Assembly (NCBI GenBank): GCA_026545225.1
Contig: CM048845.1
Coordinates: 100,622,033-100,686,032 of the forward strand
Source of the DNA: Cornus controversa
Lineage: Eukaryota > Streptophyta > Magnoliopsida > Cornales > Cornaceae
Direction: 5' to 3'
Length of the DNA: 64,000 nt
The notes under the pieces were generated by a model. It was given only the letters and a program-made list of their open reading frames with translations. It did no database searches and was not told where the DNA came from. Position numbers and translations under genes: made by a program. Shown here piece by piece: positions 36,130 through 48,454 of the stretch. The stretch's first letter is position 1. Every line of letters begins with the position of its first letter.

Positions 36130-39100
36130 TGGAGGATGGCAACGATTAGCATGCTGGGAATGTCATTTGCAAGCAAGGTTAGAGTAGGCACTCTTCTTGT
36201 TCGATGTTTGTACTTTGAAAATGGAGTTGGTGACTTTCTTTAGAATAGTTGTTCGAGTAGAAGCAGAATTACAAAAGATGAGATTGTTTATCTCACTCCA
36301 TACATGGTAAATTGTGGAAGACAAAGCAAGACGATATATTCCAATTCTAGGGATATCTCCTTTCCAGTGCTAACTTGCCCAGAGAACAAATTGGCACTAA
36401 TTTGTGTAGAATTTGTATTTGTGATATATGTATCTCCAAATTGGTGAGACAAAATCACACTTAAAGAAGATATGTGAGTGGCTCTCTCGCAAGGATGAAC
36501 ATAGGTGGCATAAATTAGGGGTATGAAGATATGTCATACTTTTGTGAATAAGGGTTGGCAATTTCATCTGCATAGCAATCCAAAGAATCATACGCTGTTT
36601 GGGGATAACAATCGAGTTCCATACTACTTGGAACCAAGGAACACGAGGAGAATGATGGGTCGGCAAGGAGTTGGTATGTTTTATGGAATACTTCCCAGAA
36701 GGGGAGGCCATCCAATGGATTGTATCACTAGAAGTTGGGTTGGGGCAATAAAGGTTTGCAAGTTCGAGAATGGCTGATGAAAGAGTTGTTGGGAAAGACC
36801 AGGATCCATTAGCAATGAAGTCACTAACAGTTGAGCTAATTGTCGATCCCATATGCAGTATACTTTCTGGTGTGAACACGTGAACTAGTGAGCCTGAATT
36901 AAACTAGTTGTCAACCTAAAAGAATGTGTTTATGCCATCACCAATCGTGTGTCTCAATAGCTATCTTGCAATAAGTATAAGCTGCAAGATCTTCCTCCAG
37001 CTCTATGAGCAAGCTTAGGAAATTTTCATTATCCAGAACTTATTAGCTTGGAACAGGTATGCTCTACTCCATTTCACCCAAATTCTATCATTTCCTTTCA
37101 TCTTGAGATCTTATATGTATCTTAGAATGTCAGTTTTTTTAGCAGTTTCCAAGTTGGGTAGACTTAGTCCCTTTTTTGCTTTGGATTTGCATATTGAGGC
37201 CCAAACTACTCTTGTTAGAATTGTATGCCCTTTATAGCACCAATTGGGATGTAATGACATTGGCTCATCAAATAAGAATATGTTTGCTTATCAAAAATAT
37301 TTTTTATATTATTATGAATGTTATGTATTGATTCGATTCAATACTCAAATCATAATGTCCATTGACTACACAATGACTTGGTGCGTGCATGGAATGGTTA
37401 TTAAGTTCGGGAGCACGAGTCATTTATATTAGTGATGAACCTTAGGCATAGTTAGTTAGCACTTTGATATATACGATGGGCCCTAGGATCTAAAATTCAA
37501 ATATGTTGGGTGTTGGTTGATCATGTCTTTGGAACATACTCCTAAGATTTACATCTATGCTAACTAAGTTTATTATGGTTTGATTAAGTTTAATCAATGG
37601 TAAATCCAAGTGCTTGGTTTTGCTTTAATAAAATAGGTATGCACAGTGTAAAAGTGCATAAGTTTTATTAAAGACTTATTGATTGAACGAAAAATAATCA
37701 ATTGGCTTAGTAAATATTCAATTGTTGATTTGGATTGAAAGCACTTATACGTTCATATCCAATTGTGCATAGAGGGATAATTTCGTATAATTAACACGAG
37801 TGTTGTGTGTTGAGGTAACACAAATTTTAAAAACAACTCATGGTTCCACCATTCTCGAATTGAAGTGCAACTACACTTATATAATGGAGTTAAGTTGTGG
37901 TTAATGGATTATTGTAATTTAGGGTCATGGGATGACCAAGCCAATTATAATCCATTTGAGCCAATAAGAGTTTGGGTCTTTAAATAAAATCATCATTTTT
38001 AGCCTACTGGGTTGATTTAAAACCAACTGGGTTGTTAAATGTAAATTGTTATAATTTGTTAGGGACATTTGTAATTTAATTACATGCTAAAGGCACAAAA
38101 GGAATTATATATATTAATATATATTCCAAGATATTAAAATATTCAATATATATTTATATATATAATTTAAATATATACATAATATCTTATTTTTTGTATG
38201 AGAATATAAGATATGGAGTATGTATATAATTTTTTTTTTATATGTATGATTTATCATATCTTGCATATATGAAAATGAAGACTTGATTTGGGTGAGACTT
38301 TCCTATAAATATGACATGTTCTCTCCCAAATCAAGGGTAACGTTTTACGGAGAAATCAATTAACAAAACCTAGGGTTCTCTCACAAGAACTAGGTTTTTA
38401 GATAATCAACCTCAAGGGTCATAGCGGTAATTCTTGCGGAGCAGTACACTAAAGGAGATCGATTACTTCACCAACTATTGAAGATTAAGGGGTTAAAAAA
38501 TTATCCCCATCAAGGTACACGATATCTGAATCCCTTATATTCCATGTAATCATATTTATGTTCATGAGAAAAAAATTTCTTGCTTGCATAATCTTTCATA
38601 TATCAAGGGGTTCAATTTTATTTTAATAAACCACACTTCCACAAAACTATTTTGATGATTTTTCAGAAAAACAACCCGACCCCCACCAACTCTTGCCCCT
38701 GAGTTTTTGACATATATTTTGGACCAAAAGAAATTTCTAAAAAGTGAACTAAGATCATTAATCAATTTTTTAAGCAGAATGAAGATGCTGGACCAGTACA
38801 TTTGTGTGGAAACCAATATAGATTGAATAAGTACTAGTCTCCCAGCATAGGATAAACATCTAGATGACCAATGGCTAATCTTTGATGTAATTTTGTTAAG
38901 AAGGTTTTGGCAATCAACAGTTCTGAGGTTAAGGCCAGAGAGGGAGGATAAGTGATCTAAGGCTATTTTTAGAATGGAGATGGAGGTGATGTCACAGTAA
39001 TAGAAGGTCATTTGCAAAGGTGAGTGAGTAAGCCCAACTTTTTTGCATCTCCAGTGGTGCTTGAATGAGCTGGCCTGTGAAATAAATTTCTTGATGATGC

Positions 39101-39600
39101 ATCCATGGAGATTACAAAAAGGAAGGGGGACATAGGAACCCCTGCCTGAGCCTTTTGACACCCTTGAAAAATCTATGGAATTCACCGTTGATGGTAATGG
39201 TAAATGAAGTGGAGGTAATGCAAGCCTTAATCCATTGGATGATTTTTGGAGGGTAACTAAATAATGAAAGAGAGTCAAGGATAAAACCCCAATTGACGAA
39301 GTCAAATGCCTTCTTAAGGTCTACTTTCCAAGCAAATCTAGGGAGGGAGTTGTTTTATGGTAACCCCTAAGAAGTTCTTGGGCAAGGAGAATTGAGTCAG
39401 TGATTTTCCTTTCCTGGACAAAAGCAGTCTGTGTAGGATCAATGATGGATGGTAAGGTGGCCTGAATTTTGTTAGCAATTAGTTTGGCAATGCATTTATA
39501 GATGACATTGCAACAACTAATGGGTCTACAATCATTGAAAGTGTTTGGGTTTTGGCATTTGGAAACAAGAGAGATGTAGGATAAGTTGCACTCTTGCTAT
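36130..39600 (-). mobile_element. L1-type LINE remnant, interrupted
   Basis: Minus strand. 39600-38674 carries reverse-transcriptase remnants (CIAKLIANKIQ, then a palm motif reading FANDLLLL where F/YADD is expected, then the C-terminal NFFW region). 37212-36397 carries the following part (KKGLSLPNLETA) and a zinc-binding domain: IHWMASPSGKYSIKH, then CHLCSSLRESHSHIFFKC. The tail continues to about 36130 (RIYRLALSSTIYHVWSE). Several frameshifts and stops are present (for example the palm region changes frame near 38990). The element is split by an insertion at 37213-38673. No intact ORF1 or endonuclease lies in the window. Confidence 0.8.
37213..38673 (+). mobile_element. Solo-LTR-like insertion (fossil)
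   Basis: A 1.46-kb segment beginning tgttagaattgtatgccc and ending gaaaaaca separates two adjoining parts of the LINE. Matching LINE sequence resumes on both sides: aactactct at left, aacaacccg at right. The flanking 5-mers actct/acccg are compatible with a worn target duplication. A TATA-type tataaatatg lies at about 38305. The TG...CA ends and opening phrase resemble copia-type LTRs. No second LTR or coding interior. Age is at least moderate. Confidence 0.5.
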
Positions 39601-39735
39601 ATGTTTTCTCAGTTGTTGAATCACCTTAGTATGTTTTTGGGTTTGTAATAGATACAAAATTTATAATATAGTTTGATTTTAGGGTTTATGTATAGATATG
39701 TACTTTATTTTTTATGTGATCTTCAGAAAGATTTT

Positions 39736-39973
39736 TAGGGGTGGAGAAATTAATATCATATAAGTTATAATGGTTGAAAAGATGATTAAATAAATCGTGC
39801 TATTATAGGAAATGCTTATTAAACGAGTTACACAGATCAACATGTTTAATAAATGGATTGGGTTAGTATTGAAAGTCTTTGACACGAATTATTAAATAGA
39901 TTGGATTAGGATTGAACTATTTAGCAAAATACTCATAGATTGACATGACATGGGAACACAAATTGACACCTTA
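39736..39973. mobile_element. hAT-like MITE fragment
   Basis: The left end taggggtggagaaatt and the right end aattgacacctta are inverted similar copies. The interior holds worn versions of the nacacgnnttaatanat phrases seen in the element at 52432. No clear target duplication. Confidence 0.45.
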
Positions 39974-39989
39974 GTTAATAGTAGAAGGA

Positions 39990-40866
39990 AAATAAGGAAA
40001 AGATAGTAATAACAGCCACTTGTCATGTTTGGAAAAAATAATAAAGAGAAAAGCAAGAAAAATGCTTTTTTATACATATTATAAGTGGTTAGAACAATAA
40101 GAATTCACTTGCCATAAAAATCCAAGATAAAATGGATAATCTAGCTCTACTATTTCTTCTATCTTTTGGAAGGATAGAGAAACACTAGTTAAGAAATATT
40201 AATATTATTTCATTTTTATCGTTATTTTTTAAATCTAAAATGATTTAATTTATTAATTTTTACTCCTAACTCATTAAAATCTTTCTCGCAAGGAAGAAGC
40301 TCCTTTTTGCTATACCCTATCTTCATCTATTGTATATGGAGTAAGTGAAAAAGGAAACTATAACCACATATAAAGCGAAAGTTAATTGGAATGAGGCTAG
40401 TGCTTCTAGATTAGATAACACAAAAAAAAAAAAAAACATTAGAAAAGATAAAAGTATTTATCTAATCGAAAAGTTCTATTGAGCTCAATTATATTAAATG
40501 GCTTTTGAATTTGCTAGCTAGGGATGGTGGTTTTACAAAATCACCTTAACTTTGTTTTTGTTTTGGCTTCATTAATTCCTTCTTAACTGGGTAATTTCAT
40601 TGTATTTTCTGGGAAGGGACTCTTTCTTCTTGGACTGTGATTTATGAACTTTTTAAGAAACCTTTTTGTATTCCTTTCGATTGAAGGAAAAAAAGGGCAA
40701 AAAAATCTTGAACTTCCGAAACATTTCACACGGGACTTAACATATTAACCCAACTTAATTTAATAAGTAGATATCAAGCAACTCCACAAGCCATGCCTTT
40801 AGGAGGCATGAATTGCTATGTAGCCACAAATGAACCTTGAGTAATGGAACTAATTTGGCTCCATGG

Positions 40867-40870
<4 letters not shown>
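39990..40870. other. Intergenic DNA
   Basis: AT-rich, with an A-run at 40421-40437. I see no gene or repeat boundary. Confidence 0.5.
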
Positions 40871-40901
<31 letters not shown>

Positions 40902-41101
40902 CATTATGTTTGAATCTCTCTAAAATAAATCATGATCTAACAATTAAAAATACTTAAAAAATCAATCTTAGAGCTCAAAATATATATATGTTTATCTACA
41001 GTTTAAAACAACTCTTTCTATCTACGATCAAACGGTCACAATTCACCCACTACATTCACCTAAATTCACATACACATATACCTACTCTCACTCCCAAAAT
41101 A

Positions 41102-41135
<34 letters not shown>
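40871..41135. repeat. Dispersed repeat, copy 2
   Basis: Second copy of the repeat at 34640: agcattatgtttgaatctct ... tctacgatcaaacggtcaca ... cccaaaataacatttta, bracketed by TA microsatellites at 40870 and 41110. Direct orientation relative to copy 1. Confidence 0.65.
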
Positions 41136-41138
<3 letters not shown>

Positions 41139-41149
41139 ATGGTGTGTTA

Positions 41150-42435
41150 AGATACACACCAGAGTAGAAATGGAAATTTGATGATGCACGTCTGTGGATG
41201 AGCAGACATGCTGAGATAATTCATGTTGTTCTTACTCGTACACTTATTTGCATCTTAAAAGCTTGGCATGGGTGCTAGTTTCTTTTTTGAACAAAATTAT
41301 TTGGACCTATTTTCCAAGTCCATGTTTGCCTTGGAAGGGATTTTGATCCCTTTGATGCAATTCCCCTGTTCACATGGGTTTGAAAAATTAATTTTATAAT
41401 AATAATTATTATTATTATTATTTTTATTTTTTTCACTTTCAGTAAGTTAATCCCCACACCCTTATAATAAAGGGTTCAAGCTCAAAAGGGCCACACCAAA
41501 GCATAGGCCAAGAAGCAAAAGTCCAAAATAAACAATATCTACGTGAATCAAGCCCATTAGCAATGGAATGGTTGTTCATCATTGTACGAATTTTCGATGC
41601 TTTAATACTTGTAATAGATTTTGATACTCTCATACTAACCGGGTTTATTCCAAAACCAGAATTGAAAATTGATTTATAAAATGTATGAATATAGGGACTT
41701 CTAGATTTTCACAGATTTTCAAAAACATGTTGCTTGACTTCTAGGATAAGAATGGTGAGGTGTTTTGGCTCTTCACCATTTTCAGTACTCTCACCCACTA
41801 CAAAACCAAAACTATATATATCTATCTATCTACAATGTTTTTCAAAAGAAAGTGTTTTGTGTTGTGCTATGCATTAAAATATTATTTTTAATTTCATCTT
41901 TCCTCCGTTTTACTTTTCAAATTTACATGTTTGACAAATTTTATTAATTTTAATAAAGTTCTTTAAACTTTTTCAAGTTATCATATTACAATCTGCTAAA
42001 TAGTTTCTTTCTTCAACAACCTCAAAAGTTCCACCTCTTTCCCACAGACTATGTCAGTATTCTGACCTGGCACCATTCTTTTAAAGAATATAAGTTGGCG
42101 GAGATGCTAAAAATACTAAGTAAGAAAGGTAGTTAGGGGTAACAAAAATTAATAAAATGGATTACGAGAACAAAAAGACTAAAATGAGAAAAAACAACTA
42201 ATAGAAGTCCAAACGAGCCAAATTCAAACAGTCTGCGCAGGATAGGACATTCTAGAATTCTCTATACTTGTATAGCATTATATAGACTTGTATAACATTT
42301 TTAAAAATATTATAGAGTTGTATAGTAGCCTTGTAAATATCTTACCTTACTTTAAAGTATTTAGAACTCTGTTCGAGAATTCTTCCCATCGTTTGGTATG
42401 TCAGAGTGTGGATAAATAGTAATAGTTGAGTGTTA
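41150..42435. other. Intergenic DNA, repeat-like in part
   Basis: 41440-41640 read on the minus strand resembles LTR-type non-coding sequence (many cattagcaatgg / ggcttgattca phrases), but I cannot place ends. 42240-42370 contains clustered tatagacttgtatag repeats. No gene is supported. Confidence 0.4.
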
Positions 42436-42440
42436 GACTT

Positions 42441-42807
42441 TTATGTTGCCTTTGACACGCAATAATGAAATTAATTAGATTGTTAATAATATCTTTCTGA
42501 ATTTATTATTTTGTTTGATAAGAAAAATTAAAGCGAGAATAATCATTCTGCGTTATTCATTTGAAATGAAAAAGAATAAAAATTCATTCTAGTATTCAAC
42601 CTATGAAATGATTATTTCATTTCCAATAAACATTAAAAAATAAAATTTAGTTATAAAAAAGAATGTAATCATCATTCCATTCCTGCATTATTTCATGTTT
42701 AAAACCAAACAATAGAATGAAAATGACCATTACATTCCATTCTCACTTTAATAGAATGTTATTCCATTTCATTTTATTGTTGCATACCAAATGCACCATT
42801 ATACTAT
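42441..42807. mobile_element. hAT-like MITE
   Basis: The left end tgcctttgacacgcaataatg and the right end (reverse complement tgcatttggtatgcaacaata) are inverted similar copies. Subterminal copies of gaatgnaat(c/g)attncatt phrases occur on both sides. Ends of the form gtgcgtttggtatgcaa are common in plant hAT MITEs. No target duplication is assigned. Confidence 0.55.
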
Positions 42808-42814
42808 TTATAGA

Positions 42815-43480
42815 GTGAGAGCTGATTTGTCCCCTACCAAGGAATCAAGTGTTGCAAACATTCTCTTGTGCAATACAAATCTTTTGCAAAAATTATAGAG
42901 CTTAATACAAATGCTTCAGTTCACTGCGGATCATCTCTTGCTACAATTAAGTGTTGCACACATTATAGAGTGTAATACAAATCCTTCCATGGGCTTAAAC
43001 TCTCTTTCTCTTAATACGTAGGGTAACTTGGCATTTAAACAACGTTTTAAAAGCCCACCTAATATATCTAAACGATGTTTACACCCTAATATGACGTAGG
43101 GGTGAGAGGGTACTACTTTGGAATATTTAATGGGTTAACACTTAAAATAAAGAAGCAGTCTTTTTTTTCAATTGTTTTGTGAGTCATAATGGGTCATAGA
43201 GTGAGAGCTGATTTTTGTTTTGAAATGGGCTTTAAGAATAGGTACAGGCATCTCTTTTCTTTCTCCTACTGGCTGTTGCTCTGTGCCTTAAAAATCATAT
43301 ATATGAATATTATATTTTCACACACACACACACATATATATATATATGAGAGGACAAGGTTAAATACATTTTAATTTGTGTAGTACGTTGTTATCTTCTT
43401 GCCCTTGAAAGGGTGAGTCTTAAATACATTAATCGATGAGAGATTGAGAGGAGGTGGCTAATTGTGTGTGATTTTGTGTG
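42815..43480. other. Intergenic DNA with small duplications
   Basis: The phrase atagagtgagagctgattt occurs at about 42811 and 43196, and cacattatagagtgtaatacaaat/gcttaatacaaatgctt phrases repeat nearby. No gene or boundary is supported. Confidence 0.4.
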
Positions 43481-43484
43481 AGCT

Positions 43485-43625
43485 AGAGAGAGAGAGAGAG
43501 AGAGATGAGAAATAGATGGGACAAGCAGCACAAGGACTTGCAGTTCAGTGTATCTTTCGTATTATTTTTAGAAAGAGAGAGAGGACAAGCGGCCATAAGG
43601 ACTTGCAGTTCACTTTCTCTGCCAT
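43485..43625. repeat. (GA)n followed by a ~70-bp tandem duplication
   Basis: A GA run at 43485-43504 is followed by two copies of a phrase ggacaagc(a/g)gc(a/c)caaggacttgcagttca-like, at about 43520 and 43583. The open frames on either strand that span it have no family resemblance. Confidence 0.6.
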
Positions 43626-43739
43626 CTTTTTGCATTATTGACACAGCATTTATAATTGGTTTGATCACCTCTGTCTTCTCTTTTTCTTTTCTATATACAG
43701 GTGGGTGGGTGGGTCTAGGCACTGTCACAACCAGCATGC

Positions 43740-45830
43740 ACCATATAAGAGAATTAACTTCATCATCAGAGAAAATGACACAAAATACGAGTATATTTAT
43801 AATATTGAAAGAGCCATTTTGGATGCTTCTTCTTTTAGAAACAAAAATCTATACATTTACTCTTCAATTTTGGATACATGCATGCCATCTCTAGATTCCC
43901 TATATCATTCCTCCTATCATTTCTATCTATTAATTCTCTATAGATCGAGAGTATCTATAAATCCTCTCATATACATTCTAACAAACAAACAGTTGAAATA
44001 GGTAGAATATGTATGAGTCATTATGATGATGGTTGAGGATTATGATTATATATATATATATATGGTTGTAATGGTGATGATAGTATATAATTTACCAGAT
44101 TCATTTTCGGTCCCCTCAGCTTTTTTTAGGTCCCCTCACCATTCAATGCTTACACATTTTCAGTACCCTATACAACAAGCATACTACGTTCTTAATTAAC
44201 CATGGTCCTAACTCTGTTCATTATCAACATGATCCATCGCCTAAGTAAAGAAACTGAGAGTTTCAAAATCATGGAAAACTGTGTTAAAAGTCATTGAATG
44301 ACTAAAAAAAAATACTATATATATATATACCTAATTTAACAAACATTGACTCGCAAATTTTGCCATTGCATCAAGTAATAGATATAAAATTAATGGTTTT
44401 TCGGTGTAAACACGTGTAAAAAGTGGAGGCATTAATTATCTCAGAACATGAGTCTTTCTTAAACAACATTTAGACGACACTTTTTAATTACCTCGAATTG
44501 ATGGTGAAGTTAGATCATAATGATACTTAATTAAGATGATGGGCTTAACCATTTTTATCATATTAATTAATGATGTTCTTAAACTAAACAAGAATGAAAT
44601 TTGGATACTTGTAGAGTCTGATGCCGGCCATTTCAGAGCACAAGAAGTTCAATTCGTCTGCCCTTACAAGATTGAATGCCACACAGAAAAAGAAAAGAAA
44701 AAGATAACTAATTAGACCCAACAAAAATTGTTTGCAGCCCGAAAAAATCTGAAAAATGACATGCACTAACTTCTATTAATTTTGACATACCATGTTTATA
44801 CTAATCTCTTTCAAGTCATCATTCAATACCAAGACAATTTGGATGGTCCAATTGTCCAACCATCTGTTTCCATCAATTTTTGGCGAACATACAGTTATTA
44901 ATTCACCTCAAAGTTAATTGAATCTTATATATATACTCAACAAACCTATGTTGACACATTATAGAAGTAAATATATATGATCACTGCTGTTGTGTAGTCA
45001 TCAATATTTAATCATGTTCATTATATATATATATAACACGTACATATACAGTTCCTTTGTTGCTGGAGAGGGTAAGAGAGAGACAATATATGTTGTCACT
45101 ATAGTTCATATATATATATAATTATAAGCAGATGAGTATTAGTTGTATGAACAAGTTCAAAGTCTTTTGTTCTGGACTCTGTGCTCTTTCTTCAGCAGAT
45201 CACTTACTGTTGTTTTCTGTTTAAGTTTGATCTATCTTCCATTTGATTGCCTTCTTGTACAAATGGTGTGGTTTGTTTGGATCCTTTGCCTTGCTTCATA
45301 TTTTCTCTTTTCTAGAAAAGTTTACCCTATAAACAAAACAAAAAATTGAAAAAAGGACAGAGCTGTCTTGTTTCTGGGGACCATTTATTGCCCATTAATT
45401 AATTGAATTGCAGTAGACAACCAGTTTCAAACCTTCTCGTGATACCCACCATTAATCTTCTGCTTTTTTTGAAGGGAGAGAGAGATTTTCGATTGTTACA
45501 ACTGTTATCCTAAAACCTATACATATATAGTGTTATATATATATATATATTGTAAGGTATAGATTGTGTTATATTGATTTTTTTTTACTGTAAAATGTTG
45601 CTGTTGTAAGTAGTTAAGCACACACAACAGACACACACACACAGGTACAAAGACAAAGGAGGACATTTGCTTGCTACAAATGTTTTTTTAGCTATATTCT
45701 CTATGCTTTTTTTATTTCATTTTATGTTTTTAATGTTTAAACTTTAAACCATAGGAGAATACTATAAATGTATTCTTTTCCAAGGCTTTCTTTTTTTTGG
45801 GGGGGGAAGGAATTCTTTTCCAATTAAGTT
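43740..45830. other. Probable TCP upstream region
   Basis: No gene recognised. Many short TA runs, some CT/GA-rich stretches, and a pyrimidine-rich zone near 45880. By position it is the upstream region of the TCP gene. I do not assign individual regulatory sites. Confidence 0.4.
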
Positions 45831-46018
45831 GAAGTAACAGGTTTTAGTATTAGGGTTCTATATATCATCTATGTCTTAGGGTTTCTTGCTCACAGAAGAT
45901 AGCTAGCTAGGGAACTTTCAGTAAAAATCTGCTTATTTTTTGGTGTCTTAACTATTGCTGCAGCTTTAAGCAGCTGCAGCTCCAACCTTTCTCTAATTAT
46001 TCCCTTGATTATCCTCAG
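45831..46018 (+). other. Candidate 5' UTR exon of the TCP gene
   Basis: The leader-like stretch ends in a near-ideal donor ATCCTCAG|GTAAGT at 46018/46019. Open frames are short. The upstream boundary is a guess. The exon would be 2.4 kb ahead of the coding exon. A (TC)n microsatellite lies directly after the donor (46035-46072). Confidence 0.4.
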
Positions 46019-46033
46019 GTAAGTTGAGGGAAA

Positions 46034-46070
<37 letters not shown>

Positions 46071-47669
46071 AAACAGAAACACATAGCAGATACTCACACG
46101 CATGCACGCGCAAATACACACACACGCCCACATATATACCCACATTGTATCACTTGGAGATCTCCACACAAGGAATGGAATACTTGTTTGTTTTTTCTTT
46201 TTTGGTTTCAGGACTTGCAAGACAAAATGCCTTAATTATGCTAATGGAGTCATCTCTTTCTTGTTACAGACCATATATACTTTTCATTTTGGTTGTACAA
46301 ATTGAGTAAATTCTAGGGTTTCTGCTTGTTTCACAGAACCTAAGGAAGCTTGTGAGTTGTGATAAATTTTCTCATCTGTCGATCGATCATAGTATGCTGA
46401 AGTTCCGGAGTTACTTAGAAACTGAATGAAGATTACAATATTGATTAGTTCATAAAAATTAGTATTAGGGATAATTAGGTCCCATTTCATGGCAATGAAA
46501 TACAAAACTTGCATAATTAACTTATTAACTTTTGAAGGAGTAATTATATAGCAGCTCAAAGAAGAAAAGAAAGAACTGAAATTCTGGGCAATTGGAATCT
46601 TGAGGAGATGAAATTTATGCAACCCACTAACAGAACGATTTTGATCTCAAAGAGGGTTTTTTTATTTTTATTTTTTTTCCTAAGTTAAAGAACTGTAAAT
46701 GAAGAAGCTTGAACTGATTAAATTGTGGCCAAACTTTGTAAAGTCCAACTTGCTTCATGCAAATCTCAGTGCCAAATATTTGTGGTCCTCTGAAAACCAA
46801 GTTGATGCTTTTAAGAAACTATGTTGGTCCATCCTCTATAAGGTAGCTGGCCATTTATCATCTCATCCAGCTGATGCACCTTCAGTAGCATATATAGACC
46901 TCAGTTTTTGAAGCCACATATATATACACACACACTAGAACTTATCTAATTGACTTTCTTTTATTGTTATTAAATAGTGGTGCATGTGAAAAAATTTAAT
47001 TGCAAATCCCACCCTTTGCTATTTCAACTAATTGAATCCTACTGCATAATTAATCAAACAACATTTTATGATTATTCTAAATATGTGCATACTGGTTTTT
47101 TTAGTTAGAAAAAAAAAAAAAAACTTTCAGAAAAGCAATATACATGCTGACATTTTCCAAAATTACTAGGGGTAGAAAAGAAAGAAGGGTTAACATCATG
47201 CTTTCTTTTTCACTGAGCTAGGCATGCATTCTTCAATCCATGCTATGGAATTCACTGATAAAGCTTTTTGTAGTTGTCAATAAAGCATTAACCATTCTTT
47301 TCTAATGTGTACCTTGGATGGTCCCCAATTAAATTAACTGCTTGTCTACCACATACTAATGCTAATATATTGAATCACCAATGTGAAATACAGGAATGAT
47401 CAACAAACCGTATGTATTAAGGTGACGATTGTTGAGTGTGTGTGTATATATATATATGTGTGTGTGTGTGCGCGCGCGTGTGTGTGTGGATTTAATTTCT
47501 ACGAACCAAAAAAATTGACAGGTCAACATACGAAGGCGCGCATGTGGTTGCAAATATGCCATAACTTTTTCTTCTTCTTCTTTTTTCCCCCTGTGCAACA
47601 TGGCACGGTAAGATTCTAGCATCATTTCTCCCCAAATTGTAACTTATTCCATAAGTTTATTATCTGCAG
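46019..47669 (+). other. Probable 5' UTR intron
   Basis: If the two flanking leader exons are real, this is the first UTR intron. It contains a (TC)n run, a (TG)n/(CG) microsatellite at 47438-47487 and an A-run at 47109. I see no coding exon. Confidence 0.35.
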
Positions 47670-47831
47670 TGGACTTATATTTGAGCATAAATCCATCTAC
47701 ACAGTTCATTTGGATTTAAGAGTGATAAGGACCTTGATATCACTGAGAGCTCCTCCTCTTCTTCCTTGGATGTGCTTTACAATCAAGAATCAAACTGATC
47801 AGCTGCAAGACACATGAAATATTCGCCCACT
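47670..47831 (+). other. Candidate second 5' UTR exon of the TCP gene
   Basis: Acceptor TATCTGCAG at 47669 and donor CCCACT|GTAAGT at 47831 define 162 nt that are less AT-rich than their surroundings. The stretch includes a CT-rich block (ctcctcctcttcttcc) and no long frame. It would join the coding exon at the acceptor TTGCAG (48437). Confidence 0.4.
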
Positions 47832-48454
47832 GTAAGTTCATCTTATGATCTTATAACTTATTTTACTAAATGAAGATCAATATGTGAGACTTGTGTTAAC
47901 CATTTCCATCATAAGTCTGTGTTTATAATCTCCAATTAGCTAGGTCATGTTCATAGATCTTCTCTGGAACTTGGCTTTCATGGACTACTTTTTTGTGGAA
48001 TCTTTATCATCATATGAATGATTTTGTTCTCCATTGGTTGACAGCCCTAAAAATTAAAAAACTAATTGTTTATTCACCAATTTCTTTGTAGAAATCGTTG
48101 AACTAGAATCTCTACAATGAATTCAGCATAGAACTCATAATTTGTGTAGCATGTTTGATCTGTTAATTCTATGTGACATATTGTAAACTCATAATTTGTG
48201 TGAGATATATCTCTTCTACATACACACACACACTTATCTACAATTTGTGGGGGCACTGAATGTGGTGAATCATTCTAAGACTTATAAATGATAAGTTATT
48301 ACAAAACATCAAATTGATGGAAATAATCATTAATTGCTAGAATTGATATCTATATATATAGCCTAGAGAAAACCATTTGAGACATGGATGGAAGATATAC
48401 ACATCTACTAACATAGGGTTTAGTGGATTTCTTGCAGCCTAATGATGAAGTAAG

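Noticed and set aside
44041-44062. Short TA tracts as promoters
   Set aside because: TA runs are everywhere in this window and are not evidence of a TATA box without a nearby leader.
45890-46220. Minus-strand frames with Arg-Glu runs near the TCP leader
   Set aside because: They come from a (TC)n microsatellite; no domain and no conserved flanks.
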